Positions 17,565 to 27,950 of a DNA stretch of 64,000 nt are shown here, in pieces. A program made the position numbers and the translations under genes. Each line of letters starts with the position of its first letter. The first letter of the stretch is position 1. Below the pieces are notes generated by a model. The model was not told where the DNA came from and ran no database searches. It saw only the letters and a program-made list of their open reading frames with translations. This DNA comes from Methanobacterium sp. UBA279 (GTDB lineage: Archaea; Methanobacteriota; Methanobacteria; Methanobacteriales; Methanobacteriaceae), in NCBI GenBank assembly GCA_002502855.1, contig DAQK01000029.1, positions 104,999 through 168,998 on the forward strand, given 5' to 3'.

Positions 17565-18413
17565 TCATTCTCCATATTCTGACCTGATTTCTAGGGCCAC
17601 TCTATTATATTCCTTTTCTATTTCTGACGCAGGATTTTTCGAATGGTACTCTTTCATCAGCTTCAATTTGGCGTAAGTCACTAAACGATATGTACCCATT
17701 AGAAAACCCAGTGCAAATCCTCTAAAACCTTCTTTACGTCCTTGAAGTTTGAAATATCTATTTCTAAATTCACCCAAAATTTGGTTAACCACTGATCTGA
17801 ATCTAATGTCCTCATCTGCTTCATACAGTGCCTTGGCTTCTATAGTGGTATATCGGTTCAATTTCTCCAGGAAATGCTCCACATCCACGTAGTTAAAATG
17901 GATGATCCCCTCATCTTCATGGGTAATTTCGTATATCCTGGCATCCTCCCTTTCAACCAGGAGGGAGTGTATTTTATCGGTGATAAAAACGTATTCTTTC
18001 TTGAAAAAACGGTGCAGGGTATCCTGCAAGGGACCCCAACCAGTATGCCTCATTACCTTCCCGAAGAAATAGTTATTACGGGGTATGGAGATTATATCCC
18101 CCAGATCTTCTTCTATTATGGTCTCCAATCTTTTCTTAAGTTTTAAAGGTACCAGTTCATCCGCATCTAGAATAAGTATCCATTCATTTGAGGCCTTTTC
18201 CAGGCCGAACTGTCTGGCCGGATCTGCGTATCCCATTCTTTCATGGTAAAATATCTTATCTGTATATTCAGAGGCTATCTCGGTGGTTTTATCATCGCTG
18301 TACATATCCACGATGATTATCTCATCAGCCCACTTCACAGTTTCCAGGCAGTTTCTGATGTTCTTCTCCTCATTGAGGGTGTGAACCAATACCGATACTG
18401 GTAATTTATCCAT
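17565..18413 (-). CDS. Family 2 glycosyltransferase (WaaE/KdtX-like)
   Basis: A 282-residue GT2 enzyme. The N-terminal SVLVHTLNEEKNIRNCL and the metal-binding DAD in LILDADELV (about residues 79-87) are clear. The pattern NEEKNI with WADEIIIVD is typical of LPS-core type glucosyltransferases of the WaaE group. Donor and acceptor are unknown. It is probably co-transcribed with the GT4 gene encoded just upstream on the same strand (27 nt apart). Confidence 0.85.
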   Translation of the reverse strand: MDKLPVSVLVHTLNEEKNIRNCLETVKWADEIIIVDMYSDDKTTEIASEYTDKIFYHERMGYADPARQFGLEKASNEWILILDADELVPLKLKKRLETIIEEDLGDIISIPRNNYFFGKVMRHTGWGPLQDTLHRFFKKEYVFITDKIHSLLVEREDARIYEITHEDEGIIHFNYVDVEHFLEKLNRYTTIEAKALYEADEDIRFRSVVNQILGEFRNRYFKLQGRKEGFRGFALGFLMGTYRLVTYAKLKLMKEYHSKNPASEIEKEYNRVALEIRSEYGE

Positions 18414-18440
18414 GAAATCATCTTCATATATTATTACTAT

Positions 18441-19604
18441 CTAAGAGTTTTTATTATCTAAGAGTTGCTTTATCAACCCACAGACCTGTCTTCCCCAACT
18501 GTCCCAGTTGAGTTTCTCCTCAAATGTTTCTCTGCTGGACTTTACAAGCTGATAATATTTCTCTTCATCCTCATATAACTTCCTTATAAGATTCGCATAT
18601 TGGTCTCCCCGTGCATCTAAAGGGAACATGAAACCATTTTTCCCCTCTTCAACAACATCAGGTATCCCCCCAGTATCTGTGGTTATGGCAGGTAGGCCAT
18701 AGGCATTTGCCTCACAGAACACCACCCCATATGCCTCTGTTCTTGATGGTAGAATCAGGAAATCGTTTTTAAGAAACAGTTCCTGTAATTCTTTATAATC
18801 TTCGGGGTTATTTTTATCAAGGAAAGGTATAACCTTCATATTCTCGTGTTTGAATTCCTCTGGGGGTGTGGTTCCACAGACAGTCAATTCAACATCCACA
18901 CCTAATTTACCAAGTTCAACTAAGGTTTCAAAAGCTATTTCTCCACCTTTACGCTCCCAATCCACCCCTAAAAATAGTAACCGGCATTTATCTGACTTTT
19001 TCCTGTTAAGGACCGACTCCCTGGATGGAACATGGTCCATGTTGGCACCGAATGGAATAATCTTTACCTTAGATTTATCCGCCTTATAATCATTTATCGC
19101 AGAATTTGCTGCCCAGCTAGTCGGATATAATAGTAGATCTGCCTTGTCTATGGTGGATTGTTCTATAAAATTTCCTTCATTCCCTGATATTTCCAGTTGT
19201 CCAGAGAAGTAGTCGGGATAGTAATTGCTTATTAAATTGAAGGTGGCATCTGCAGTGTAGACTATGGGGATATCTGTAGATAAAAAAGCTAACTCCGTTG
19301 ATGCCACAGGAGCAAAAATAACGTCGAAGTCTTCCTCTTTAAGTTTTTTCCTGATTATTCCCGCATAACTCCTGGACAGTAAGAGACTGTGTTCATATGC
19401 GTAGCTCTTTTTGAAGATGGCCAGTGAAGCGTTGTTGAAAAACCTGGTCACCTTTTCTATCCCAGAATCCAATGGCCCCAAATAATAAACATTTCCACAG
19501 TGTTTTTCTAGAGCTTTAGCCATATAATAAAGTGTTCCAGAACGTACTCTTTTATCTCTGGCATCAGTTGCCGTTAAAAAGGCTATTTTTAGAGGTTTAC
19601 CCAT
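18441..19604 (-). CDS. Family 4 glycosyltransferase
   Basis: A 387-residue GT-B enzyme of family GT4. The C-terminal nucleotide-sugar domain has EAYGVVFCEANAYGLP (about residues 288-303) with the two characteristic glutamates. The last codons contain a small direct repeat (TATCTAAGAGTT twice, about 18437-18466). It is divergent from the GT2 gene at 19700, with an A+T-rich 95-nt spacer between them. Confidence 0.85.
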   Translation of the reverse strand: MGKPLKIAFLTATDARDKRVRSGTLYYMAKALEKHCGNVYYLGPLDSGIEKVTRFFNNASLAIFKKSYAYEHSLLLSRSYAGIIRKKLKEEDFDVIFAPVASTELAFLSTDIPIVYTADATFNLISNYYPDYFSGQLEISGNEGNFIEQSTIDKADLLLYPTSWAANSAINDYKADKSKVKIIPFGANMDHVPSRESVLNRKKSDKCRLLFLGVDWERKGGEIAFETLVELGKLGVDVELTVCGTTPPEEFKHENMKVIPFLDKNNPEDYKELQELFLKNDFLILPSRTEAYGVVFCEANAYGLPAITTDTGGIPDVVEEGKNGFMFPLDARGDQYANLIRKLYEDEEKYYQLVKSSRETFEEKLNWDSWGRQVCGLIKQLLDNKNS

Positions 19605-19699
19605 AATTCCACTTTAATTAATTCCATTAATTTACACTATTTAATATATTCGATGCTACCAATATTAAATTTAGCAAAAAAACATAATTAGAGGCCAGA

Positions 19700-20782
19700 A
19701 TGAACCCCGAAGTTTGTATCATAATTTTAAACTGGAACGGATGGAAAGACACCATAGAATGCCTGGAATCACTTTACGATAATAAATATGATAATTATAG
19801 AGTTATTCTAGTAGATAACGCTTCAGAAGACGATTCTGTGCAAAAAATAAAGGAATACTGTCAGGGCGAAGTTAAAATATCTTCAAATATGGTTAAATAC
19901 AGGACTGATAATAAACCCATAGAATTTGTGCAAATAAATGAAGATGAACCGGATAAAAAATTATCTGAGCCTGATAAAAAATCAAATATACCTGATTTTG
20001 AGCCTGATAAAAAATCCAAACCTAATTATGGACTGATACTCATAAGGAACTATGAAAACCAGGGTTTTGCAACAGGAAACAACACCGGGATGAGATTTGC
20101 CTTGAATAATTTTAGTCCAGACTATTTCCTGCTTTTAAACAACGACACGGTGGTAGATCCTGAATTTCTAACAGAACTGGTTAACACCGCTTCTTCAGAT
20201 GAAAAAATCGGCTTTGTAGGTCCGAAAACTTACCTGTATGATGATGAAGATGTTATACAAGCGGCTGGTGGGGGGAATATAGATTTTTCACGTGGAGAAT
20301 CAAATGAAGTAGCCTTCATGGAAAAAGATAAAGGAAAATTTGATAGGGACATGGAACTTGACTATGTGGGAGGATCCTGTCTTTTGGTTAAAAGAGAAGT
20401 GGTGGAAAAGGTTGGCTTCCTTGACGAGGAATATTACATGTACTGGGAAGATGTTGATTGGTGCTTCACTGGCCAGGAGGCTGGTTATAAATCTATTTAT
20501 TCCTATAAATCAAAAATATGGCATAAGTATGGAACTTCCAGCCAGAGTTATTTTAAAACATACTACCATAACCGGAACCGGTTATATTTCATGAAAAAAC
20601 ACGCCCCACCAGGATATTACCGTGAATTTATGGCCCATTATCTCGTGGAAATTTTAAAAGAAAGCGGATATCAATTAATTTACCTGAGAAACTGGGAATT
20701 ATTTAAATCCCTTATAAATGGGGCTGTTGATGGGTTGAAAATAAAAAACCCCCGATGCATAAAAGATAAAAAAAAAATTTGA
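19700..20782 (+). CDS. Family 2 glycosyltransferase (rhamnosyltransferase-like) with EPDKKS repeats
   Basis: A 360-residue GT2 of the WbbL/RfbF group. The N-terminus has IIILNWNGW, and the metal-binding site is in LLLNNDTVVDPEFL (about residues 149-162). Between the first beta-alpha units and the NQGFATGNN motif there is an insert (about residues 80-112) with three PDKKS/L repeats, encoded by a short DNA repeat. It shares a 28-bp identical tract with the GT2 gene at 23076. The stop is 4 nt before the next gene. Confidence 0.87.
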   Translation: MNPEVCIIILNWNGWKDTIECLESLYDNKYDNYRVILVDNASEDDSVQKIKEYCQGEVKISSNMVKYRTDNKPIEFVQINEDEPDKKLSEPDKKSNIPDFEPDKKSKPNYGLILIRNYENQGFATGNNTGMRFALNNFSPDYFLLLNNDTVVDPEFLTELVNTASSDEKIGFVGPKTYLYDDEDVIQAAGGGNIDFSRGESNEVAFMEKDKGKFDRDMELDYVGGSCLLVKREVVEKVGFLDEEYYMYWEDVDWCFTGQEAGYKSIYSYKSKIWHKYGTSSQSYFKTYYHNRNRLYFMKKHAPPGYYREFMAHYLVEILKESGYQLIYLRNWELFKSLINGAVDGLKIKNPRCIKDKKKI

Positions 20783-20786
20783 TAAC

Positions 20787-21989
20787 ATGAAGATCGCAGT
20801 TTTCCATAATTTACCATCAGGCGGAGCAAAAAGAGCCTTACACGGCTACGTAGACTATCTCAATCAGCATAATCACACAGTAGATATATTTGTACCCTCC
20901 ACTGCCAATGAAGAATTCCTACCCCTTAAGGATGTAGCAAATAGTCTAACTGTATTTCCAGTGGGAAAGACATGGAAGGGTTCATTATATTCAACTTTTA
21001 GATATGTCCCACCCCTCATTAAAACCATATCCCTACGGGACCTGGAGATAACTCAAAAAGAGATAGCTCAAACTATAAACTCAAGGGATTATGATGTGGT
21101 GTTCAGTGAACAGGACCAGTACACCATGACACCCTTCTTTTTAAAATACATCAAACATCCCACCGTCTATTACTGCCCGCAACCACCCCGTAACGAGGCC
21201 ATCCTCAAAACCATAGAAAACTATACTAATTTAAACCCTTTAAAGAAGTTTATTTTTAACCAGGCAGATAACAGGGATTTGAAAATCGATGCAACAAATA
21301 TTTCCTACGCCAAGAATATTTTAACCAACTCCTACTTCACCCGTGAATCAATATTGAGGGTTTATGGCCTTAATTCTTATGTATCCTATCTGGGAATAGA
21401 TAACAATCTTTTCAAACCCCTTGAAGTTCCTGAAGAAGACTTCGTCCTATCTGTGGGGAGTTGCAGACCATCCAAGGGATATGACTTCATCATAAGATCA
21501 CTATCACTTATTGACCCTGAAATTCGGCCAAAACTGGTAATAGTTTCCAATTTCTCACTCCCAGAGTGGAAGGAATACCTAAAGAAACTGGCCTCCCAGT
21601 TAGATGTTGATTTAGAAATATTAGATCTTATAGATGATGAAAAACTGGTTCTCCTCTACAATCAGACTAAACTAGTCTTATATGCCCCTTATATGGAGCC
21701 TTTTGGTCTGGTGCCCCTGGAAGCCATGGGCTGCGGCACACCAGTAGTAGGTGTAAAGGAAGGGGGTATCAGGGAATCTGTAATCCACAAAAAAACCGGA
21801 TTGCACAGTGAACGTGACGAAGGTCTCTTTGCAGAAGCAACCACCAAACTCCTTTCCAAGGACCTGAAAAGATATAATATGTCCAAAAAGTCCTTAAAAT
21901 ATATCGAAGATTACTGGACCCTTGATCATGCCGGGGAACGGTTACTATGGCATCTGAACAGGGTTATCCATGCAAGAGATATTAACTAA
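20787..21989 (+). CDS. Family 4 glycosyltransferase
   Basis: A 400-residue GT4 enzyme. The C-terminal signature YMEPFGLVPLEAMGCGTPVV (about residues 298-317) carries the EX7E motif. The N-terminal acceptor domain begins IAVFHNLPSGGAKRA, with the glycine-rich loop of GT4 mannosyl/glucosyltransferases. It is coupled to the preceding GT2 gene by a 4-nt gap. Confidence 0.87.
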   Translation: MKIAVFHNLPSGGAKRALHGYVDYLNQHNHTVDIFVPSTANEEFLPLKDVANSLTVFPVGKTWKGSLYSTFRYVPPLIKTISLRDLEITQKEIAQTINSRDYDVVFSEQDQYTMTPFFLKYIKHPTVYYCPQPPRNEAILKTIENYTNLNPLKKFIFNQADNRDLKIDATNISYAKNILTNSYFTRESILRVYGLNSYVSYLGIDNNLFKPLEVPEEDFVLSVGSCRPSKGYDFIIRSLSLIDPEIRPKLVIVSNFSLPEWKEYLKKLASQLDVDLEILDLIDDEKLVLLYNQTKLVLYAPYMEPFGLVPLEAMGCGTPVVGVKEGGIRESVIHKKTGLHSERDEGLFAEATTKLLSKDLKRYNMSKKSLKYIEDYWTLDHAGERLLWHLNRVIHARDIN

Positions 21990-22032
21990 GTTTATTAAGG
22001 ATTAAGTATTCGGGATTAAACTGGTGATCACT

Positions 22033-23052
22033 ATGAACCCCCTGGTTTCCATTATCATACTCAACTGGAACGGCTGGCAGGACACCCTGGAATGCCTGGA
22101 ATCCATCTACCAGATAAATTACCCTAATTACCATGTGATACTGGTGGACAACCACTCCCAGGACCAGTCCCTCGAGAAAATCAGGGAATACTGCCAGGGG
22201 AAAATAACCACCGAATCAAAATTCTACACTTACAACCCTGAAAACAAACCCCTAACACTAAATGAACTTACCAAGAAGGAAGCAGAAGAAGAAATAAGTA
22301 AAATTGAAATGCCAGATAACCATTTAACCCTTATAAAAAACGATAGAAACTACGGTTTTGCCAAAGGAAACAACATAGCCATAAAATACACCCAAAAAAT
22401 CCACAACCCCAACTATATTCTCCTCCTAAATAATGATACGGTAGTAACCCCTGAATTTCTAACAGAAATGGTAAATGTTGCTGAATCAGATGAAAAAGTG
22501 GGAATTGTAGGATGTAAACTGCTGAACGCCGATAATCCCCAGATCATCGATTCCACTGGACATATAATTAATTGGGGGAGAATTGTTGACCGCGGTCATG
22601 GAAAAGTTGATAAGGGACAGTACGACCATGAAATAGAAATAATGGGTGCCATGGCTGCCTGTGCATTATATAAAAAGGAAATGCTCAGGGAAACGGGCCT
22701 ACTGGACACCAGTTACGTTACCCTGGGTGAAGATGCCGATCTATCCTGGAAAGCTCATAACCTGGGCTGGAAAGCATTATACACACCAGATGCAGTTGTA
22801 TATCATAAGAGGGGTAGGACAATAACTAAGAAATCTGTAATCCCTGAAATGACGGTTTTAAGTTTGAAAAACACTGCAGAATATGTCACCCGGTACGGAA
22901 ATTCCTACAATAAACTCTTATTTCTATTTTTAATAACCAAAGAAGGGTTATTCGTTTTGACAGGAAGCATAATAGGTAGAAATGAAACTAACAAAGGTGA
23001 ATACTTCAACACGCTGATGGAATCATATTTAAAGATATTTAAAAGCTTTTAA
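22033..23052 (+). CDS. Family 2 glycosyltransferase (rhamnosyltransferase-like), paralogue A
   Basis: A 339-residue GT2 with IIILNWNGW, VILVDNHSQD, NYGFAKGNN and the metal site LLLNNDTVVTPEFL. The ATG at 22033 follows GGTGATC; the GTG at 22024 lies within that site. The first ~158 nt are almost identical to those of the next gene (two mismatches seen), while the C-terminal half differs. The proteins therefore probably transfer to different acceptors. Cytoplasmic, peripheral to the membrane. Confidence 0.87.
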   Translation: MNPLVSIIILNWNGWQDTLECLESIYQINYPNYHVILVDNHSQDQSLEKIREYCQGKITTESKFYTYNPENKPLTLNELTKKEAEEEISKIEMPDNHLTLIKNDRNYGFAKGNNIAIKYTQKIHNPNYILLLNNDTVVTPEFLTEMVNVAESDEKVGIVGCKLLNADNPQIIDSTGHIINWGRIVDRGHGKVDKGQYDHEIEIMGAMAACALYKKEMLRETGLLDTSYVTLGEDADLSWKAHNLGWKALYTPDAVVYHKRGRTITKKSVIPEMTVLSLKNTAEYVTRYGNSYNKLLFLFLITKEGLFVLTGSIIGRNETNKGEYFNTLMESYLKIFKSF

Positions 23053-23075
23053 CTTATTATGAGGAGAAAAATTTG

Positions 23076-24038
23076 ATGAACCCCCTGGTTTCCATTATCA
23101 TACTCAACTGGAACGGCTGGCAGGACACCCTGGAATGCCTGGAATCCCTTTACCAGATAAATTACCCTAATTACCATGTGATACTGGTGGACAACCACTC
23201 CCAGGACCAGTCCCTCGAGAAAATCAGGGAATACGCAGAGGGAAAAGTAAACGTAACTTCCCCCTTCTTCAAATACACCCTTAAAAACAAGCCCATAACA
23301 ATCACCGAACTCACCAACCAGGAAGCACAAGAACAAGTGAATGATATTGAAATATCAAATAACCATCTGACTCTCATAAAAAACGATAGAAACTACGGCT
23401 TTGCAGCAGGAAACAATATCGCCATAAAATACACCCGGAAAGCACACAACCCGGACTACATCCTGCTTTTAAACAACGACACGGTGGTAAATCCTGAATT
23501 TTTAACCAAATTGATTCAGGCTGCCCAAAAAGAACCTTACATCGGCATTTTAGCCCCTTTAATTTACTACTATGATTACGATGGTAGTCAGGAAATGGTT
23601 GCCAATCTAGGCGGTAAAGTAAATATAAAGAAGTATCCTGGTTACTATGATTTAACCGAAACTAGCAGTTTAGAGGATTATCCGGGAAACATTATTGAAT
23701 GTGATTGGGTTTCCGGAGCAGCGTTACTTTTAAAGTCTAAACTACCTATAAAGCAATTGAATGATGATCTTTTTTTTGGATGTGAGGATATCAACCTGGC
23801 CCTCAAACTCAAAGAATATGGATATAAATCTGTGGTAGTCTTGGATTCATTTATATGGCATAAAGAAGCTGTATCCCGGAAAAAAAGGAGTTCAGGAGGA
23901 ACTAAAAGGGCTTTGATGGAGATCAGATCCAATTTAACCTTCCTAAAAGCCCATAACAATCATTATTACCTGTATTTGCCCCTGTATTTACTCCAAATAT
24001 TCGTGTTATACTCTAAAATAATAATTAAACGGAATTAA
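23076..24038 (+). CDS. Family 2 glycosyltransferase (rhamnosyltransferase-like), paralogue B
   Basis: A 320-residue GT2 with the same N-terminal motifs as its upstream neighbour, the insert ending NYGFAAGNN and the metal site LLLNNDTVVNPEFL. The C-terminus has a hydrophobic stretch that may touch the membrane. GAGGAG at 23061-23066 supports the ATG at 23076; a TTG at 23073 is in frame. DNA tracts are shared with both earlier GT2 genes. Confidence 0.87.
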   Translation: MNPLVSIIILNWNGWQDTLECLESLYQINYPNYHVILVDNHSQDQSLEKIREYAEGKVNVTSPFFKYTLKNKPITITELTNQEAQEQVNDIEISNNHLTLIKNDRNYGFAAGNNIAIKYTRKAHNPDYILLLNNDTVVNPEFLTKLIQAAQKEPYIGILAPLIYYYDYDGSQEMVANLGGKVNIKKYPGYYDLTETSSLEDYPGNIIECDWVSGAALLLKSKLPIKQLNDDLFFGCEDINLALKLKEYGYKSVVVLDSFIWHKEAVSRKKRSSGGTKRALMEIRSNLTFLKAHNNHYYLYLPLYLLQIFVLYSKIIIKRN

Positions 24039-24274
24039 CTATTCTGTAACTATGAATAGGTGAATATGCTCTTAACTTCTTTTATCATTTCTAATTGGAA
24101 ATAATTGTTAGGCAAACTAAACCTATTTTAACTGTAATAAAACCCGTAATCATTATTATTCTCTATTATATCTCTTTTTTCCTTGAAATTACTTTAGAAG
24201 TGATTTTATATTTAATTTAAAAAATTTTAAAACTTATTAGGTACATAATAATAACTACAAGGAGATGCTGATTT
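24039..24274. other. A+T-rich spacer with a possible GT2 start fragment
   Basis: TAGGTGAAT followed by ATG 24066 opens 12 codons (MLLTSFIISNWK, stop at 24104) that resemble the first residues of a GT2 gene (SIIILNWNG). It may be a vestige of a lost copy. The rest is T-rich, probably with a terminator and the promoter of the next gene; AAGGAGATG at about 24259-24267 is that gene's ribosome site. Confidence 0.3.
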
Positions 24275-24523
24275 ATGGGTATGGTTCCAAAAAATGAAGA
24301 AACCATGATTAAATGCATCTGCAACGCCTGCCCCAGCTACAACGAATGTATGCAGACGGGGAAAATGGGTGTATTTTGTGCTATAGGTGACAAAATAAGA
24401 TGTTTTGAAAATCCACAGGGATGTAAATACCAGGAATGCAGTGTCTCATCTGATTTCAACTTCGATACAGTATACCACTGCAAGGATGGCTCTCCAGAGA
24501 TGCAATCCAGTTCAATGAGGTAA
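24275..24523 (+). CDS. Small cysteine-rich protein, DUF2769-like
   Basis: An 82-residue cytoplasmic protein with nine cysteines (14, 16, 19, 25, 35, 43, 50, 55, 69), beginning with CICNAC. The pattern matches methanogen DUF2769 proteins, which probably bind zinc or an Fe-S cluster; the function is unknown. AAGGAGATG precedes it. It is monocistronic by appearance. A related gene lies at 57191. Confidence 0.72.
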   Translation: MGMVPKNEETMIKCICNACPSYNECMQTGKMGVFCAIGDKIRCFENPQGCKYQECSVSSDFNFDTVYHCKDGSPEMQSSSMR

Positions 24524-24568
24524 GTTTGATTTTCCTTTTTTTATTTCTTTTTAGATAACTGGTTTTTC

Positions 24569-25747
24569 TTATCTTCTTTTTATAAAGTTTATAGCCTGAT
24601 TAAATCCTTCAATCATGTTCTTATAGGTGAATCCCTCTTCAACAATTCTTTTAGATGCCTGGCCCATTTTCTCTTCAAGTTCCGGGTCCATTAAAATTTT
24701 ATATAAAGCTTCATTGAGAGCATCACAATTTCTTTCCGGAACAACAAAACCGTTTATCCCATCTTCAATCATGAAGGTGTTACCTACAGCGTCACTGGTT
24801 ACCACTGGTTTTCCAAAGGACATGGCTTCATTGACCACCAAAGGACATGCATCGGCATGATGGGTGGTGATGGAAGGCAGTACAAAAATATTGCCGAGAA
24901 GATAATAAGCCCCTAACAAATCATTGGGCACGTTACCCTGGAAGTAAAGCAGATCCTCTATCTTTAAACTGTGCGCTAATTTTTCCAGTTCCCCACGACA
25001 CTCTCCACCCCCCACAACAACTAACCTTACATCGCCTACTTTTTTATAGAGCTTTTTGAAGGCCTTAAGGAGGTATCGAAGTCCCTTTAACTTAATAAGA
25101 CGCCCCACAAATAAGATAACCTTTTTATCTTCCAGTCCAAGCTCTTGGCGTATCTTCTCACAATTTCCATAATCATCTTCCTTTACGTGTAAATTACTGA
25201 CATTAGGCATGATGAAAATCTTATCAGGTGATACCCCTAATCCTGTGAAGAATTCCCGGTGTCTAGTGCCCGGTACTAAAAGAGCATCGGCACTGCGAGA
25301 GAAAAATCCGGCCAAAAACTTGGCAAATTTCCTCTTAGTGGTTTTAACGTTCCAGTCCCAGTCTTCCCTCCATAGAATGAATGGTTTCCCCTTTATTTTC
25401 ACTATTAAAAAGTACAATAAGGTTTCAAATGCATCGGTGGGAGTATCCCAGCTACCGCCTACAAAGACATCGTATTCTCCCAGAGCCCTTTTTATAGCAC
25501 CCCAGGCCACTCCTAACTTGTTAGGGACTATACGATAGTTTATACCTTCCATCCCTGGAATTTCCTTTGATAAATCAGTGCCGTAGGTTCGATTGTAGCC
25601 TTCCACATTGGTAAATAGAAACTCAACATCGTAGATCTCGCTCAATCTACGGAAAAATGGTTTACGGTACCACATTGCTGTGTGGTGTACAAATAATATT
25701 TTAAACCCTTCTTTACTTCCCTGGTTTGCTTCGGAATCGTTTACCAT
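24569..25747 (-). CDS. Family 4 glycosyltransferase
   Basis: A 392-residue GT4 enzyme. The donor-binding domain starts at [20 protein letters not shown] (about residues 208-227), and the C-terminal motif [20 protein letters not shown] has the second conserved Glu. The start region overlaps the 3' end of the upstream DUF2206 gene by 7 nt, so the two are translationally linked. Confidence 0.85.
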   Translation of the reverse strand: MVNDSEANQGSKEGFKILFVHHTAMWYRKPFFRRLSEIYDVEFLFTNVEGYNRTYGTDLSKEIPGMEGINYRIVPNKLGVAWGAIKRALGEYDVFVGGSWDTPTDAFETLLYFLIVKIKGKPFILWREDWDWNVKTTKRKFAKFLAGFFSRSADALLVPGTRHREFFTGLGVSPDKIFIMPNVSNLHVKEDDYGNCEKIRQELGLEDKKVILFVGRLIKLKGLRYLLKAFKKLYKKVGDVRLVVVGGGECRGELEKLAHSLKIEDLLYFQGNVPNDLLGAYYLLGNIFVLPSITTHHADACPLVVNEAMSFGKPVVTSDAVGNTFMIEDGINGFVVPERNCDALNEALYKILMDPELEEKMGQASKRIVEEGFTYKNMIEGFNQAINFIKRR

Positions 25748-27873
25748 AATATGCGGGCCCCTCCATTATCGTAGATCCTGCTCTTTCCATCTAGAAGGAA
25801 TAGATATGGTTCCATATCCACCCGGATAAAATCATCACCCATATCTATGATCAACCGGTCATGTATGTTAACGTACCCCAGATAGATATAACCCCTATCT
25901 ATGGTTTTATTCCAGCCAAAGAATGAGCTGTTGATGTTTTCATTTGAAACATTCGGTCCATATGCTGTTAAGAATCTGGCAACCTCTCTTCCATCTGAAT
26001 ATACTGTTAAGTTGTTTATCCTGTTTTGGGAGATCCATTGGGCTGCTATAACTTCACTATCATAGATATAATTACCCTGTCTGACTGTGCCGTTCGTTTC
26101 ATAGTATGAAGAATAGGGCTGGCCCAGAGCACTGTACTGTAGATATGTTACACATGAAAACAGGAATATTAAAAGGAATAACAAGATATAAACATCCCAT
26201 TTTGGTTTTTTAGTAATTCTGGCTACGAAAATACCGCCGATTACGAATACTGGTGCTAAGAATATTATCAACTGGAAAAACAGTCGGGCCACATCGTAGG
26301 CAATTGAGATGTAGGGCAGGGCCACGAATAAAACCAGTAAGACCAGGGATATGACTATTCCCAGTATAAATTCCATGGTGAACTTCTCCTGATAATGGCG
26401 GAACCTCCGGACTATGGCGACTAATCCCACCAGTATGGTGGCGAATATCAGATCATGGGCTATGACACTCACCATGTTGGGGAGTGACTTGAAAACCACC
26501 CCTAGGATGCCCAGGACATAGGCGCCCCTGGTTCCAACCAGAGCACTGCTTATTCCCGCGCCTGCGGTTAGTTCCACTGTTTTACCCAGAACCTGGGCCC
26601 CGCTTGCAAACTGGACTTTAGCCACGAAAAGGTACCAGATGGCAATGAGTACCAGTGAAATGATTATGACGTCGAAGTTGGTGAAGACCAGCTTCCTCTC
26701 CTTTATTAAGCTCCTGAAAAAGGGGTAGAGCAGTATGGGTAGTATAAGTACGAATGCCACGTAAGCCGTGGAATAGTGTGATATCAAAGTTGCAAATATA
26801 AAAAGGACTATAAGGAATTTTCTAAACCATTTATCCAGTTTAGAGTCAAATACAACCATTATTGTGAGGAAGAAGAATATTATGGCTATCTCCTGTCTCA
26901 CTGCTCCTAGGAGGTTTATGAAAAATAGCTGGAATATGAAAAGCAGAGCCGCTAAAAATGCATATTTACCCGCGAGATATTTTTTTGCGGCCAGGTAAAC
27001 GATTAAGGGCAATATGGAACCTATGATGGCCATGAATAATTTGAAGATGTATTCTCCACCCATCCCCGAGAGGACATGGTAGATCAGGGGGAGGATGGTT
27101 ATGCTCATACAGGCATTGTAGGCGTTGTAATAGGTATTCAGGTCCCAGTGATAGTTTAACTGGGTGAGCTGGAAGCTGTAATATTCAAGGTGAACATCTA
27201 TTCCCAGGAGGTGGTTGGAGGTTAATCCGTGCATCAGGAGCAGGCTTAGGCCAATGAGCCACAGTGCCAGGGGATAGGTAGCAGAATGGATCCTGTCCCG
27301 CAGATAAACCACAGCCACCAGATACAGGGGTATTAGAAGGAGCATGGTTAAAAGTAAAACGTTGTTCTGGGTGGTGTTCATAAGATAAGTCCCTAGTATA
27401 GCCAGGAGAGGGAATAAAAAGGGAAATATCAGTGGGGATCTTAGTTTATCCTTTAAATCTAATTTAAAACCAAAATCATCCCCTAAAACGTTCCGGTTAC
27501 GCCAGTAGGCAGCCACAGACAGTAGAACGACGAAGAGGTTTAAGGTAACAAAAACCGGGGTGAAGGATAATGGCTGGTTTAACAGGGGATATAAACTGTT
27601 TAAAGCCAGGCCGATAATCATCAGGAAGGAAATACTCATTCCCACCGATAGTACGATCTTTTTAACAGGGTTCATCCCTTTGGGATTCAATATTAGTATG
27701 ACCAAAAAGCCAGGGACTACAGAAAAGAATATGAAGGAAAATACCTCTCTTAAAAAGGGTATATCTAAAATTATGGATAGATCAGTTAATATTAGGAAGA
27801 ATATAACCGTGAATATCCAGTTTTTAATGTTAATACCCTTCACTTGCTTATTTATATCCAGCATCCAAACCAT
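25741..27873 (-). CDS. Large polytopic membrane protein, DUF2206
   Basis: A 710-residue protein with about 15-17 membrane segments and a C-terminal extracellular domain of about 140 residues with NxS/T sites. It matches the DUF2206 group of methanogen membrane proteins, found at glycan loci. The layout resembles GT-C glycosyltransferases or polymerases, which use lipid-linked sugars outside the membrane, so it may polymerise or transfer the glycan. That role is inference. The ATG at 27873 is taken; an in-frame ATG at 27864 is also possible. Confidence 0.78.
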   Translation of the reverse strand: MVWMLDINKQVKGINIKNWIFTVIFFLILTDLSIILDIPFLREVFSFIFFSVVPGFLVILILNPKGMNPVKKIVLSVGMSISFLMIIGLALNSLYPLLNQPLSFTPVFVTLNLFVVLLSVAAYWRNRNVLGDDFGFKLDLKDKLRSPLIFPFLFPLLAILGTYLMNTTQNNVLLLTMLLLIPLYLVAVVYLRDRIHSATYPLALWLIGLSLLLMHGLTSNHLLGIDVHLEYYSFQLTQLNYHWDLNTYYNAYNACMSITILPLIYHVLSGMGGEYIFKLFMAIIGSILPLIVYLAAKKYLAGKYAFLAALLFIFQLFFINLLGAVRQEIAIIFFFLTIMVVFDSKLDKWFRKFLIVLFIFATLISHYSTAYVAFVLILPILLYPFFRSLIKERKLVFTNFDVIIISLVLIAIWYLFVAKVQFASGAQVLGKTVELTAGAGISSALVGTRGAYVLGILGVVFKSLPNMVSVIAHDLIFATILVGLVAIVRRFRHYQEKFTMEFILGIVISLVLLVLFVALPYISIAYDVARLFFQLIIFLAPVFVIGGIFVARITKKPKWDVYILLFLLIFLFSCVTYLQYSALGQPYSSYYETNGTVRQGNYIYDSEVIAAQWISQNRINNLTVYSDGREVARFLTAYGPNVSNENINSSFFGWNKTIDRGYIYLGYVNIHDRLIIDMGDDFIRVDMEPYLFLLDGKSRIYDNGGARILW

Positions 27874-27950
27874 CCGAACTCTTTATTAAATTTAATATTA
27901 TATCCTATTTCCTTTAAAACGTTCAATCTAAAAAATAAGATGATGTGAAT

